NCBI GenBank assembly: GCA_030430565.1
Contig: JAUIKS010000011.1
Location: forward strand, 62,001-126,000
Source: Polyangia bacterium
Lineage (GTDB): Bacteria > Myxococcota_A > Polyangia > Nannocystales > Nannocystaceae
Direction: 5' to 3'
Length of the DNA: 64,000 nucleotides
The notes beneath the pieces were generated by a model. The model had not been told where the DNA came from and ran no database searches. It was given only the letters and a program-made list of their open reading frames with translations. Positions within the stretch are counted from its first letter, which is position 1; each line of letters opens with the position of its first letter. This document shows, one piece after another, positions 1-8,660 of the stretch. A program made the position numbers and the translations under genes.

Positions 1-66
1 CGTCGTCGTCGTCGTCACCGTCGTCGTCGTCGTCGTCATCGTCGTCGGGCGGCGGCGGCGGCGGCT
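1..66. repeat. CGTCGT/CGG trinucleotide tract coding for poly-Asp and poly-Pro
   Basis: The first 66 bases are nearly all CGTCGT triplets followed by GGCGGC triplets. On the minus strand, in the frame of the protease, they read as poly-Pro followed by poly-Asp interrupted by Gly. This is a low-complexity linker and not an independent element. Confidence 0.8.
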
Positions 67-2821
67 CGGGCTGGCAGTCCGCGTCACAGCCATCGCCGTC
101 GTCGGTGTTGCCGTCATCGCACTCCTCGCCGTTATCGAAGTCGACGACGCCGTCACCGCAGAAGCCCTCGTTCACGCCGACGATGCAGAATTCATCGAGC
201 GTCCAGCCCCCGAACTCGAGGCCGCCGTCGGTCTGCAGCTCAAAGCCGACCTGGACGCGCCCGTTCTGCACGTAGTCGGTGACATCGACATCGTGAAAGC
301 GCCACTCGCCGTCGAGATGGTGGGTCGCGCCCAGCGAGAAGTCCTCGCTCGCGAAGTTGCTCCACACCGGGGTCCCGAAGGCGGTGACGGTCGCGTTGTC
401 GAAGATGCCGTCCTCGACGGAGAGCCAGCGGCGGTACTGCAGGCGCACGCGCTGGTAGCCCTCGACGCCGATGATGGGCGAGGTCGCGACGCTGCGGGTG
501 TTGGCCGGGTAGCGCCCGTCCTGCTCGGCGAGCCCGAGGTCGTTGCCGAACACGAAGCCGCCGGAGAACGCCGACGAGGGGTCATCGCTCTCGGGCAGCA
601 GACCCGCGGGCGCCCACTCCCAGTCGTCCTTGCCGAAGTCCGCTCCCGTGGTCCAGCCCTCGGCGAGCGGGTTGTCCTCGAAGGAGGTGCAGTAAACGCG
701 CGACACCTCGCCGACGTAGAACTCGTAGCGCGGGTCGGCGATGTTGCGCGGCAGCTCCTGCTGCGTGCCGTCGAGGTTGAAGACGATCTTGTACTGCACG
801 ACGGTGCCCTCGGGCTGGCGCGGGATCACGCCGCCGAGCACGTCGCCGATCTGGCTCATCTGCACCGAGCCGGCGATCTGCTCCTGGCCGCGCACCTGCC
901 AGTGAATCGTCGCGCCGCTGATCGTGTCGCCGCACTGCGGGAACAGCCCGTTGATCACCGCCTCGACCGGGTGGCCCTCGGGCGTGTCGAGGCCGACCGA
1001 GACGTCCGCGACCTCGGCGGTCACCGAGCGCAGCCCGTGGGCGGCGAAGGCCGCGTTGATCTCGCAGACGTTAGGTGTCCCGTTCGCCAGGTTCCCATCG
1101 TCGTCGTCCGCGACCAGCGCCTCGACGTACATCGAGGGGATGTCGACGGCGCGGCGGATCGACTGGAACCAGATGTGGTCAGCCCGCTGCTTGCCGGGCG
1201 CGTAGCCGAGCTTGTTGATCAGCGCGGCCCGCAGATCCCAGAGCGTGCCGCCGATGATCCGCCCCTCGTCGTGGACCTCGCCGCGATCCTCGGGCCAGTG
1301 CCACTCGTAGCCGGGCGGGTCGAGCTCGCGCAGCGCGTCGGCGGTCTGGAAGAAGCCGCGACCCATGCCGGAGTCATCGACGATCGTCGCGGCGATGTAA
1401 TCCGAGATGCCCTCGCTGAGCGCGCCTTCGAACGCGCCGACGCCCTCGATCAGCGCCTGCCGGTGCACGGAGTGGCCCATCTCGTGATAGACGACATCCG
1501 AGATCAGCGCCGTGTTCTCGCAGCCCGAGCCCGAGGTGAAGAAGAAGATGTCGTGGCCGTCCGAGTACGCGTTGCAGATGTCCTCGATGTTGACGGTCAC
1601 GTTCATCGACTGGTTGAGCCAGTCGAAGCTCGGCGCGATCAAGCGGATGTACTCTTTGACCAGCTCGGTGTGGACCTTCGCGTTGAGCTGGGCGTCGAGG
1701 TGCTCGTCGCCAGCCTCGCTCCAGAGGTAGGTCTGCCCGGCGCCGATCGCGAAGTCGCGCGCCGCCTGGGGCCCAGTCTCGGTGAGCACGGTCGCGAACT
1801 GACCCGAGACGGTCGCCGACACGTCGGCCCCGCCGTCGGGGATCGTGAAGCCGCCGAGCACGTTGGTCGTGGTCCCGTTGCCCGCGACGGTGACGCCGAC
1901 GTAGGCGGCCGGGTAGTCGCCGCGCGGGCCGATCGGGTTGCGGTCGTAGACGTTGAGCTGCAGGGTCGCGTCGGCGTAGCGCAGGGTCTGCTCGCGCGCC
2001 ACGGCCTCGCCGGTCACCGCGTCGACGTACACGCGCCAGCGACCGAGCAGCGCGCCGCGCTCGCTGACGCCGTCGACGCGCGCGCGCATCACCTCGCGGT
2101 AGCCGAGCACGCGACCGTCGGCGACGAGCGGCAAGATGAACGGGCCGTCAACGCCGCCGGTCAGGCCCGCCGAGTCGACATCCAAGACCGCCTCCGTCCA
2201 GTCGATCGCCGCGCTCTCGACGATCGACGCGGGCGCGCGCGCAGCCGCGCTCGCGCGCGTGAGCTGAATGTTGGGCAAGGCCTCGGAGCCGATCGCGAGC
2301 AGCCGATCGTGCTTAAAGCGGAAGCTGACCTGACCACCGAGCACCCGCGCGCCGGCGTGCTTCTGGACGAAGCCGACCGAGCGAATCCCGGCGTCGGGGT
2401 CCAGGTGGTTGCTGACGAGTTCGAAGTCGTCGGCCTTCGAGCCGGGCGCGAGCACGTCGAGGTGCCGGTTGAGGAATCCGCGGGCGTACTGCTCGGCGAC
2501 CTCGGGGGACGCGACGCTGCTGGGGACCTCGACGCTGTGGCCGATGATCCGACTGGGCACGCCGGTCGCGCGATCCCAGGACGCCCGCGCGCCGGGGGCC
2601 TCGTCGCGCAGCCGCTGCCAGGCACGGGCGGCCCGCGGAGGCACGCGGTTCCAGATCACGTCCCGTGACGTGCGCGTGGCCTGCCCCTGACCCGCCACCT
2701 CGAGCCGCGTGTCGGACAGTTGGCCGTGCCCGGCCGGCGGCACGTATGCCGCGGCCGATGAAGAGATCGCAAGCCCGGCCAAGCCGGTCAGCAGCGCACT
2801 CGTCCGGATCGGATTCCACAC
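1..2821 (-). CDS. Secreted zinc metalloprotease, M36/M4-like (gluzincin), C-terminus beyond window
   Basis: About 940 codons are visible and the reading frame is still open at base 1. A GTG start at 2821 gives a signal peptide ending in an Ala-rich site near residue 25. Residues about 85-180 look like a fungalysin/thermolysin propeptide (FTP) domain. The zinc site is HEMGH at residues 446-450, with the third ligand expected at Glu470 in SEGISDY, the M4/M36 arrangement. Downstream is a beta-sandwich of MAM or immune-inhibitor-A type (bases about 200-750), then one myxobacterial Cys-rich repeat with the CGDG and EECDDGN motifs, then a poly-Pro/poly-Asp tract. It is probably an exported protease held at the surface by something encoded past the window edge. 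The family (M36 versus M4) is inferred from the motif. The start is uncertain because no Shine-Dalgarno sequence is seen. Confidence 0.85.
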   Translation of the reverse strand, partial: MWNPIRTSALLTGLAGLAISSSAAAYVPPAGHGQLSDTRLEVAGQGQATRTSRDVIWNRVPPRAARAWQRLRDEAPGARASWDRATGVPSRIIGHSVEVPSSVASPEVAEQYARGFLNRHLDVLAPGSKADDFELVSNHLDPDAGIRSVGFVQKHAGARVLGGQVSFRFKHDRLLAIGSEALPNIQLTRASAAARAPASIVESAAIDWTEAVLDVDSAGLTGGVDGPFILPLVADGRVLGYREVMRARVDGVSERGALLGRWRVYVDAVTGEAVAREQTLRYADATLQLNVYDRNPIGPRGDYPAAYVGVTVAGNGTTTNVLGGFTIPDGGADVSATVSGQFATVLTETGPQAARDFAIGAGQTYLWSEAGDEHLDAQLNAKVHTELVKEYIRLIAPSFDWLNQSMNVTVNIEDICNAYSDGHDIFFFTSGSGCENTALISDVVYHEMGHSVHRQALIEGVGAFEGALSEGISDYIAATIVDDSGMGRGFFQTADALRELDPPGYEWHWPEDRGEVHDEGRIIGGTLWDLRAALINKLGYAPGKQRADHIWFQSIRRAVDIPSMYVEALVADDDDGNLANGTPNVCEINAAFAAHGLRSVTAEVADVSVGLDTPEGHPVEAVINGLFPQCGDTISGATIHWQVRGQEQIAGSVQMSQIGDVLGGVIPRQPEGTVVQYKIVFNLDGTQQELPRNIADPRYEFYVGEVSRVYCTSFEDNPLAEGWTTGADFGKDDWEWAPAGLLPESDDPSSAFSGGFVFGNDLGLAEQDGRYPANTRSVATSPIIGVEGYQRVRLQYRRWLSVEDGIFDNATVTAFGTPVWSNFASEDFSLGATHHLDGEWRFHDVDVTDYVQNGRVQVGFELQTDGGLEFGGWTLDEFCIVGVNEGFCGDGVVDFDNGEECDDGNTDDGDGCDADCQPEPPPPPPDDDDDDDDDGDDDDD

Positions 2822-3302
2822 GAAGCAAACATAATTGACACTGTGTTGGACGCGCAAACCCGAACTCGATCCCCTCAGACCGTTCTGCGTCTGTACATCG
2901 CGCAAACAGAGCTCACCGAGACGCGCACAAAACGCCGAGATCTCGAACACGAGCCCCCCATGGCCACAATCGGCCGCCTGCGCTCCGGTTCCGGTGAGCA
3001 AGAACGAGCGCTGTCTCTATGGCTGACAATTTTGCGGGTACGCCCCCGATCACGGCCGCTCCACAGCGACGCTCCGCTGTCATCCCTCCGCCGATTCCGG
3101 CGGGCGCGACGGGTCGTGGCAGCCTGTCCGCCATGTCGCGCTGTCACAATCAGTCTCGCGCTCGGCCCACGAGGTGCGCACCTCCGCACGATCGTGACAC
3201 CACGCGTTCGCGCCTTCACACCCCAACACGCGGGCGTATGCGCTGTTTTGTCCGCGACCGTTGAAGTCGCCGCGGCGCGCCGATCGAGCGTACTCTCGAG
3301 TC
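2822..3302. other. Intergenic region between divergent genes, no convincing gene
   Basis: This 481-base stretch separates the minus-strand protease from the plus-strand gene at 3303. Open frames on both strands are Arg/Ser-rich, lack family features and overlap each other. It must hold the promoters of both divergent genes. I see no clear sigma-70 boxes, hairpin or terminator. Confidence 0.5.
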
Positions 3303-4001
3303 ATGTTTCGAACGGTGATCTCTGCGGCGACCGCTGCCGGCCGGTACTTGCGAAGCAACCCGAGCGAGCTCGGACGCGCCGCTCTCGGCGCGATCGGACT
3401 CCGCTTCGGACTGCCGGTGGCGGCGCTGCGCTGGATGATCCACGAGCTCGCGAAGGTCCCCGGGGTCAAGGACATCGTGATCGAGGCGGCTCCGCCAGGC
3501 CTGCGGCTCGGTGGCTCGCTCAAGATGATGGACACGCCGGTCCGCGCGAGCGCGGTGATCTACATCGACGACATCCGGCTGTCTGGGGAGGAGGCCTATG
3601 TCGACATCCGCATCGATCAGATCGAGGTGCTCCCGACCGGCTCGCAGAAGACCCAGCTCTCGGCGCTGCTGCTGACCGGCGCGCTGGATCTGTCGCGGCC
3701 CGGCGATCTGCTCGCGCACTTCCCCGGGATCCCGCCGCTGATCCGCGAGGCTCGGGGTAACCACTTTCGCATCGACCTCATGCGCCTGCCGCAGCTGCAG
3801 AACAACGCGTCGATCCGCGACGCGCTCGGCCTCGTGACCTCGGTCGTCACGCTGCGCGCGGTCGAGACCGACGCGCGTCACCTCGACGTCGTGTTCAAGC
3901 TGCTGCCGCGCGGCTACGCCGAGGCCCAGCGTCAGGTCCAGGAGAACGTGCTGCGACCCTCGCTCGCGCTGGCCCGCAGCTTCTTGCCCGAGCCCTCGTG
4001 A
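3303..4001 (+). CDS. Conserved-looking hypothetical protein, 232 aa
   Basis: I do not recognise the family. The ATG at 3303 is preferred; a TTG in the same frame at 3261 would add 14 Arg-rich residues. The N-terminal 50 residues are alternately hydrophobic and basic, with no clear signal peptide cleavage site. The body alternates short beta-like segments with hydrophobic helices, including an LSALLLTGALDLS stretch followed by FPGIPPLIREA. The latter pattern (hydrophobic helix, Pro-x-x-Pro, helix) faintly resembles the helix ends in the large repeat protein at 9635-13483, but this is only an impression. The gene stands alone between two divergent or tandem surface-protein genes. Confidence 0.7.
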   Translation: MFRTVISAATAAGRYLRSNPSELGRAALGAIGLRFGLPVAALRWMIHELAKVPGVKDIVIEAAPPGLRLGGSLKMMDTPVRASAVIYIDDIRLSGEEAYVDIRIDQIEVLPTGSQKTQLSALLLTGALDLSRPGDLLAHFPGIPPLIREARGNHFRIDLMRLPQLQNNASIRDALGLVTSVVTLRAVETDARHLDVVFKLLPRGYAEAQRQVQENVLRPSLALARSFLPEPS

Positions 4002-4237
4002 GGCCCGCCGGCTCGCGCGAGCGCGTCGGTGTCGCTCGCGTCGAACATTAACTTTCGGTCACTCGCTAGGTCGGGCGCGACGGGGCGCGTCCGCGAGCGC
4101 CGTCCCCTGGCGGCGTCCACGAGGACGTGGAGCGCCGGCGCGACCGCGCGGAGACGAGAACGAAGCGCGCGCACCCGCGCGCGTCCGCGCGACGTATTTC
4201 GGAGCTCCGGTACGCGACGGTGATATGAATTGTCTCG

Positions 4238-5155
4238 GTGTCACGCTCCCGCCGAGTCGCCCTGCTACCGCGCGCGCTCGCGTGTGTGTGCGTGGCGGGC
4301 TGCTTCGCGGATCAGGGCCCCGCGACCGCGACCGCGACCGTGACCGCGACCGACGTGAGCAGCAGCAGCTCGAGTGACGGCGTCGGCACCGTGTTCGCGA
4401 CGACGCGCGGCGACACCGACGGCAGCACCGGCGACGAGTCGACGACCGAGCTCGAGACGACCGCGACCGAGCTCGAGACGACCAGCTCGACCACCGGCGA
4501 CGCCTCGACCGGCGACGACAGCTCGACCAGCACCGGCTGCGTCGAGGTGCTCTGCTACCCCGACGGCGACGGCGACGGCGTCGGCGTGCTCACGCCGGAG
4601 CCCACGAAGCACTGCGAAACCTGTCCCGAAGGTCTATCCGAGGCATTCGACGACTGCGACGACAACGACGAGAACCTGGCGCCGACGCTGCTCGAGGTCT
4701 GCGACGGCCAAGACAACGACTGCGACGCGCTGGTCGACGAGCACTCGCCCGAGAACGCCTCGTGTAACGGCTGCGTGACCTACAGCGGCGAGTACGGTGA
4801 GCTGTGGTTCTGCGCCATCGGGAAGAGCTGGCACGGGGCCCGTGAGTACTGCATGGACCTGGGGGAGAGCGTCGATCTCGCGGTCCTCACGGGGCTGGAC
4901 GAGCACGCCTACGTCGCCGACGCGGTGACGCCACCGCCCCACGCTTTCTGGGTCGGGCTCGCCGATGAGGTCGTCGAGGGGGAGTTCGGCTGGGTCGACG
5001 GGACCCCGCTCGACTACGAGCCGTGGGCCGACGGGGAGCCGAACAACCTGCAGAACGAGGACTGCGCGAACCTGGACATCGACAGCGACGGGCGGCTGAG
5101 CGACTTCGACTGCGACCTCGAGCTCGGCTTCATCTGCAAGGCGCCCGCGCGCTGA
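4238..5155 (+). CDS. Lipoprotein with C-type lectin domain
   Basis: The start is GTG at 4238. The signal peptide ends in a VAGC lipobox, so the protein is probably lipid-anchored. Residues about 30-100 are a Thr/Ser/Asp-rich linker. Residues about 105-180 hold two Cys-rich segments, including a D-rich metal-binding motif (DDNDEN...CDGQDNDCDALVDE, split here) of the kind found in MopE-like and myxobacterial surface proteins. Residues about 180-305 form a C-type lectin fold: conserved Cys pairs, an EPN triplet in WADGEPNN (typical of mannose-type calcium sites), and a final FDCDLELGFIC segment. It probably binds surface or prey glycans, which is inference. It lies in a block of exported proteins. 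Confidence 0.85.
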   Translation: MSRSRRVALLPRALACVCVAGCFADQGPATATATVTATDVSSSSSSDGVGTVFATTRGDTDGSTGDESTTELETTATELETTSSTTGDASTGDDSSTSTGCVEVLCYPDGDGDGVGVLTPEPTKHCETCPEGLSEAFDDCDDNDENLAPTLLEVCDGQDNDCDALVDEHSPENASCNGCVTYSGEYGELWFCAIGKSWHGAREYCMDLGESVDLAVLTGLDEHAYVADAVTPPPHAFWVGLADEVVEGEFGWVDGTPLDYEPWADGEPNNLQNEDCANLDIDSDGRLSDFDCDLELGFICKAPAR

Positions 5156-5248
5156 GCTCGAGCGCGCGCGCACGAGCGCGCCCGACCCCAGGGCCGGCGC
5201 GGATGCCGACTGGCCACGAGGCCCGCGGCCTTGGTAGTAGGCAAGCGT

Positions 5249-6445
5249 ATGGATCGACGCCTCCCCCCCAAGGCCCTCTCCACGGCCGCGAGCCTCGCCG
5301 CGCTCTCGCTGCTGCTCGCCTGCGGCGATGACGGCCGTGAAGAGACCGACAGCACGCCGACCAGCGGCATCGCCTCGGGGGTGAGCGCCACGGCGATGTC
5401 CGCGAGCGACGCGACGACAGCCGACCCCGGCACCGGCACCGCCGGCGCGACGAGCGAGGGCGCCACGTCCACGACGGACGCGACCAGCTCGACGGGCCAG
5501 GCGACGGATCCGCTGACGACCAGCGACGGCTCGACGAGCCAGACGACCCAGACGACCCAGACGACCCAGACGACGGGTCAAACCACCGACACGACCGACA
5601 CGAGCAACACCGGGCTGCCCGACGGCTGCCAGCAGGTCGACTTCGTGTTCGCGATCGACAACTCGGTGTCGATGGAGGGCGAGCAGGCCCAGCTCACCGC
5701 CGCCTTCCCGCAGTTCATCGACACCATCAAGAACGAGCTGCCGACGGACGACTTCCACATCATGGTGGTCGACACCGACGCCGAGACGCGCTGCACGCCC
5801 GAGGCCTGCGCCGGCGCGCCCCACGACACCTGCGAGGGCCAAAACGGCCACGCCTGCACCGCCGACTTCACCGCCTGCGACAACGTGCGCGGCGCCGGCG
5901 TCGTCCACCCCGCCGGGGCGTTCTCGAGCAACCAGCTGTGCACGCTGCACCAGGGCAACCGCTACATCGTGCAGGACGAGCCGAACCTCGTCGACGCCTT
6001 CACCTGCGTCGCCACGGTGGGGACCGCGGGGCATCCCTCCGAGCGGCCGATGGACGCGCTCGTCGAGTCGATCAGCCCGCCGCTGGTCGGCCCGGGCGGC
6101 TGCAACCTCGACTTCCTGCGCGAGGACGCGATCTTGGTGCTGACCTTCATCTCCGACGACCCCAACGTCGAGGACGAGAACAGCGCGATGCAGGCCTACG
6201 AGAGCGTCATCGCGGCCAAGGGCGGCGACACCGACAGCACGGTGGTGCTCGGCCTGATCCCCGGCGAGACCGTGGGCTGCCCCAACGGCAACAAGCCCAA
6301 CGCCGGCGAGCACTGGGAGGACTTCATCAACCTGTTCGGCGAGCGCGGGATCATGGGACCTGTATGCGAGGACAGCTACAACCAGTTCTTCCAGGACGCG
6401 GTCGACATCATCGTCGAGACCTGCATGCTGAACCCGCCCGAGTGA
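5249..6445 (+). CDS. von Willebrand factor A-domain lipoprotein
   Basis: The ATG at 5249 gives a signal peptide with an LLLAC lipobox; a GTG at 5231 is also in frame. Residues about 25-120 are a Thr/Ser/Gly linker containing a run of TQT repeats. The vWA domain begins with QQVDFVFAIDNSVSM, where DNSVS is a complete MIDAS DxSxS motif, and continues to the C-terminus with several Cys pairs. vWA domains bind protein ligands through a divalent metal. The partner cannot be told from the sequence. It is one of three vWA genes in the window (also 7424-8575 and 62529-64000). Confidence 0.87.
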   Translation: MDRRLPPKALSTAASLAALSLLLACGDDGREETDSTPTSGIASGVSATAMSASDATTADPGTGTAGATSEGATSTTDATSSTGQATDPLTTSDGSTSQTTQTTQTTQTTGQTTDTTDTSNTGLPDGCQQVDFVFAIDNSVSMEGEQAQLTAAFPQFIDTIKNELPTDDFHIMVVDTDAETRCTPEACAGAPHDTCEGQNGHACTADFTACDNVRGAGVVHPAGAFSSNQLCTLHQGNRYIVQDEPNLVDAFTCVATVGTAGHPSERPMDALVESISPPLVGPGGCNLDFLREDAILVLTFISDDPNVEDENSAMQAYESVIAAKGGDTDSTVVLGLIPGETVGCPNGNKPNAGEHWEDFINLFGERGIMGPVCEDSYNQFFQDAVDIIVETCMLNPPE

Positions 6446-6451
6446 ATTTGA

Positions 6452-6491
6452 GCGCCGCGCCGCGCCGCGCCGCGCCGCGCCGCGCCGCGCC
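6452..6491. repeat. GCGCC pentanucleotide repeat, eight copies
   Basis: Eight perfect copies of GCGCC lie between the vWA lipoprotein stop and the next start. They lie outside coding sequence, 6 bases after the stop. The period is 5 bases, so copy-number change would alter spacing but not a reading frame. Confidence 0.9.
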
Positions 6492-6541
6492 GGGGGCGGA
6501 ATACCCCGCGCCGCCCGGGCGTCTAGCGTGTAGGTCGAACG

Positions 6542-7414
6542 ATGCCCGCTGATCGCCCCGCACCACTCCGTATCAGCCTCGTGCTCGCCGCCCTCGCCGC
6601 CCTCGCGCCGATGGGCGGCTGCGACGGGCAGGCGCCCTCGCCCCCGCCGAGCGCTCCGCTCGCGCAGGAGCCCGCGAGCGCGCCGACGCCCGCTGAAAAA
6701 CCCGCCGCTGAAAGCCCCGCCGCTGAAAGCCCCGCGCCCGCAGAGACGCCGCTGAAGGGCGCGCGGACCCTCGCGGTCGGCGACTGGCGGGTCGTCTACA
6801 GCGAGGCGGAGGCCCACGCCGAGCACAGCGTGACCAAGGCGCGCGTCGAGCTCTACAGCGATAAGAAAGGCCGCGAGGGCTGCTTCTCGCTGCAGGACGA
6901 GCGCCCGGAGCTCGGAGAGTTTGAGTACGAGCTGCGCGGCGCGCTGCTCTCGGTCGTCGGCGACATCGTGTCGGTCCGTATCGACGAGGGCGGCTTCTGC
7001 GGCGGCGCGCACCCCTTCGTCTCGACCTCCTACGAGGCCTGGCGGCTCTCGACCGGTCAACGCGTCAAGCTGCACGAGCTGTTCGAGCGCGCGGCGATCG
7101 ACCGGGCGCTCGACGCCGACGAGTTCGTGCAGAAGGTCCGCGCCGACGACATGAAGGACTGCGAGCACAGCTACTACCTGCCGACGTCGAGCGAGCTGAC
7201 GAACTTCGCGTTCCACCACCGAGACGGCGACAAGGTCGCGGTCCGGCTCGGGCTCACGCACTCCGTCGAGATCTGCCGCGGTCAGTTCGCGGAGGTCGGC
7301 CTGTACCTCGAGCCAGCTGAACAGACGCTGAAGCAGGCGCTCGCGTCGGCCGAGGAGGCCGGCCTCCTCATGCAGCAGCTCAAGCCCAGGACCAAGCCCG
7401 CGCCCGGCGAGTAG
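6542..7414 (+). CDS. Lipoprotein with DUF3298/RsiV-like domain
   Basis: The ATG at 6542 gives a signal peptide with a GGC lipobox near residue 23, followed by a Pro/Ala-rich linker with repeated PAAES units. Residues about 85-270 resemble the DUF4163/DUF3298 fold: a duplicated beta region with a GGAHP motif (here EGGFCGGAHPFV), then a segment on LSTGQRVKLHELF, the typical wording of this family. RsiV-type proteins bind lysozyme, but most DUF3298 proteins have no assigned function. It follows the vWA gene on the same strand and converges with the next gene, 9 bases away. Confidence 0.75.
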   Translation: MPADRPAPLRISLVLAALAALAPMGGCDGQAPSPPPSAPLAQEPASAPTPAEKPAAESPAAESPAPAETPLKGARTLAVGDWRVVYSEAEAHAEHSVTKARVELYSDKKGREGCFSLQDERPELGEFEYELRGALLSVVGDIVSVRIDEGGFCGGAHPFVSTSYEAWRLSTGQRVKLHELFERAAIDRALDADEFVQKVRADDMKDCEHSYYLPTSSELTNFAFHHRDGDKVAVRLGLTHSVEICRGQFAEVGLYLEPAEQTLKQALASAEEAGLLMQQLKPRTKPAPGE

Positions 7415-7423
7415 GCGCCGCGC

Positions 7424-8575
7424 TCAGCCGTCCGCGCAGGTGTTTTCGAACAGCGCGGTCTGCAGCTCCGCAGAGAAGGTGTCGACCAGCGCCTGCTCGT
7501 CGTCGCAGAGGTTGAGCAGGATCGAGTTGTCCTCGACGAAGAAGTCGACCAGCTCGTGCAGGCGCGGCGCCGCGGCGAGCTCACAGCCCTCGGTCAGCTC
7601 GAGCGGCGGGATGATCGCGGCGACGCCGACTCGCTGGGGCTTGAGCGCGTTCAGCATGACGAGCTCGTTGAACCACTGGTTGGGGAAGCCGGGCGAGCCG
7701 TTGCCCATCGGGTGCTCGTCGCGGTTGTCCTCCTCGGCGGTGACGATCGCGATCGCGAAGGCCGCGTCCGCGCGGAAGAAGCCCTCGTTGCAGGCGCCGT
7801 GCGCGTTGAGTTCCGGCGAGATCGCCTCTGTCAGCGCGAGCGCGGTGCGTGAATTCTGCTCCTCGAGCAAGCCGGTCGAGCCGGCCGAGACCAGGCACAG
7901 GAGCGCCGCCGCGAGATCGTCGGTCTCGTCGATGTAGGCCTTCCCGTCCATGTACAGCTCGGAGCAATTCTCGGTCTTGTTGCTCCGCAGCAGGCTGCCG
8001 ATCGCCTGGCAGTCGGGCTCGTTGTGCATGACCTCCGAGGTGAAGGTCAGGCCGACGTGGTAGCTGCAGACGTCGGCGAAGGACTCCTCGAGGAGCGTGT
8101 AGAGCTCGACGAGGACCGCGATCACCTTGTCCTCGTAGGGCAGCATCGACTCCGCCTGGTCGTAGATCAGCAGGACGTCGAGTTCCTGACAGGAGCAGGT
8201 CTCTCCGGTTGAACCCGTCGAGCTCGGCTCGCCGGTCGTCGGGGTCTCGGTCGCGCCGCCCGTGCTCGTGTCGCTCCCGGTCGTGTCAACGCCGACTGTG
8301 TCAGTGTCGGAGTCGGCGCCCGTGCTGGCGCTCGCGCCGGCCGCCGAGCTCGTGCTCGCGTCGCCGCTCGTCGACGCGGGCGGGCCGCCGCACACGCCCG
8401 CCTCGCAGCTCAGGTCGGGCCCGCAGTCCTGGTCCTCGACGCAGGACTTGCCCTCGAGGAAGGTGCCGGTGAAGCAGCCCGCGATCGACATCATCATCGC
8501 GCACGCGACCACGAGCGCCGGCCCGCGAGCTCGGCCCGCGGGCCTGTTCGAGCGCCGAGATGCGCGAAATCCCAC
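7424..8575 (-). CDS. vWA-like lipoprotein with degenerate MIDAS
   Basis: The GTG start at 8575 gives a signal peptide with an SIAGC lipobox; ATG codons inside the hydrophobic core are less likely starts. A Cys-rich EDQDCGPDLSCEAGVC segment and a Thr/Ser/Gly/Asp linker precede the vWA domain, which starts at about residue 130 with ELDVLLIYDQAESM. The canonical DxSxS reads DQAES, so the first Ser of the metal site is Ala. The rest of the vWA fold, including an ITAEEDN strand, is present. It may bind a ligand without metal. It lies 85 bases downstream of the sigma-factor gene on the same strand and may be co-transcribed. Confidence 0.8.
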   Translation of the reverse strand: MGFRASRRSNRPAGRARGPALVVACAMMMSIAGCFTGTFLEGKSCVEDQDCGPDLSCEAGVCGGPPASTSGDASTSSAAGASASTGADSDTDTVGVDTTGSDTSTGGATETPTTGEPSSTGSTGETCSCQELDVLLIYDQAESMLPYEDKVIAVLVELYTLLEESFADVCSYHVGLTFTSEVMHNEPDCQAIGSLLRSNKTENCSELYMDGKAYIDETDDLAAALLCLVSAGSTGLLEEQNSRTALALTEAISPELNAHGACNEGFFRADAAFAIAIVTAEEDNRDEHPMGNGSPGFPNQWFNELVMLNALKPQRVGVAAIIPPLELTEGCELAAAPRLHELVDFFVEDNSILLNLCDDEQALVDTFSAELQTALFENTCADG

Positions 8576-8660
8576 GAGCGATAGTGTGGCACGAGTCTTT
8601 TCGGACGAGCAACGAAGACGCGCGCGACGAGGGGTGGCGAGCGGACCCCCGCAGACGCGC

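Noticed and set aside
1..66. CGTCGT tract as a CRISPR or satellite
   Set aside because: It is in frame within the protease gene as poly-Asp and has no spacers.
293..2668. Long plus-strand open frame of about 790 codons
   Set aside because: It is antisense to the protease and its residues are Arg/Val/Ala/Asp from complementing high-GC codons; no family words.
2875..3219. Minus-strand frame of 114 codons in the intergenic region
   Set aside because: It is almost only Arg and Ser, with no start signal; its 3' part is antisense noise.
4634..7261. Minus-strand open frame of 875 codons
   Set aside because: It is antisense to three plus-strand lipoproteins with clear signal peptides.
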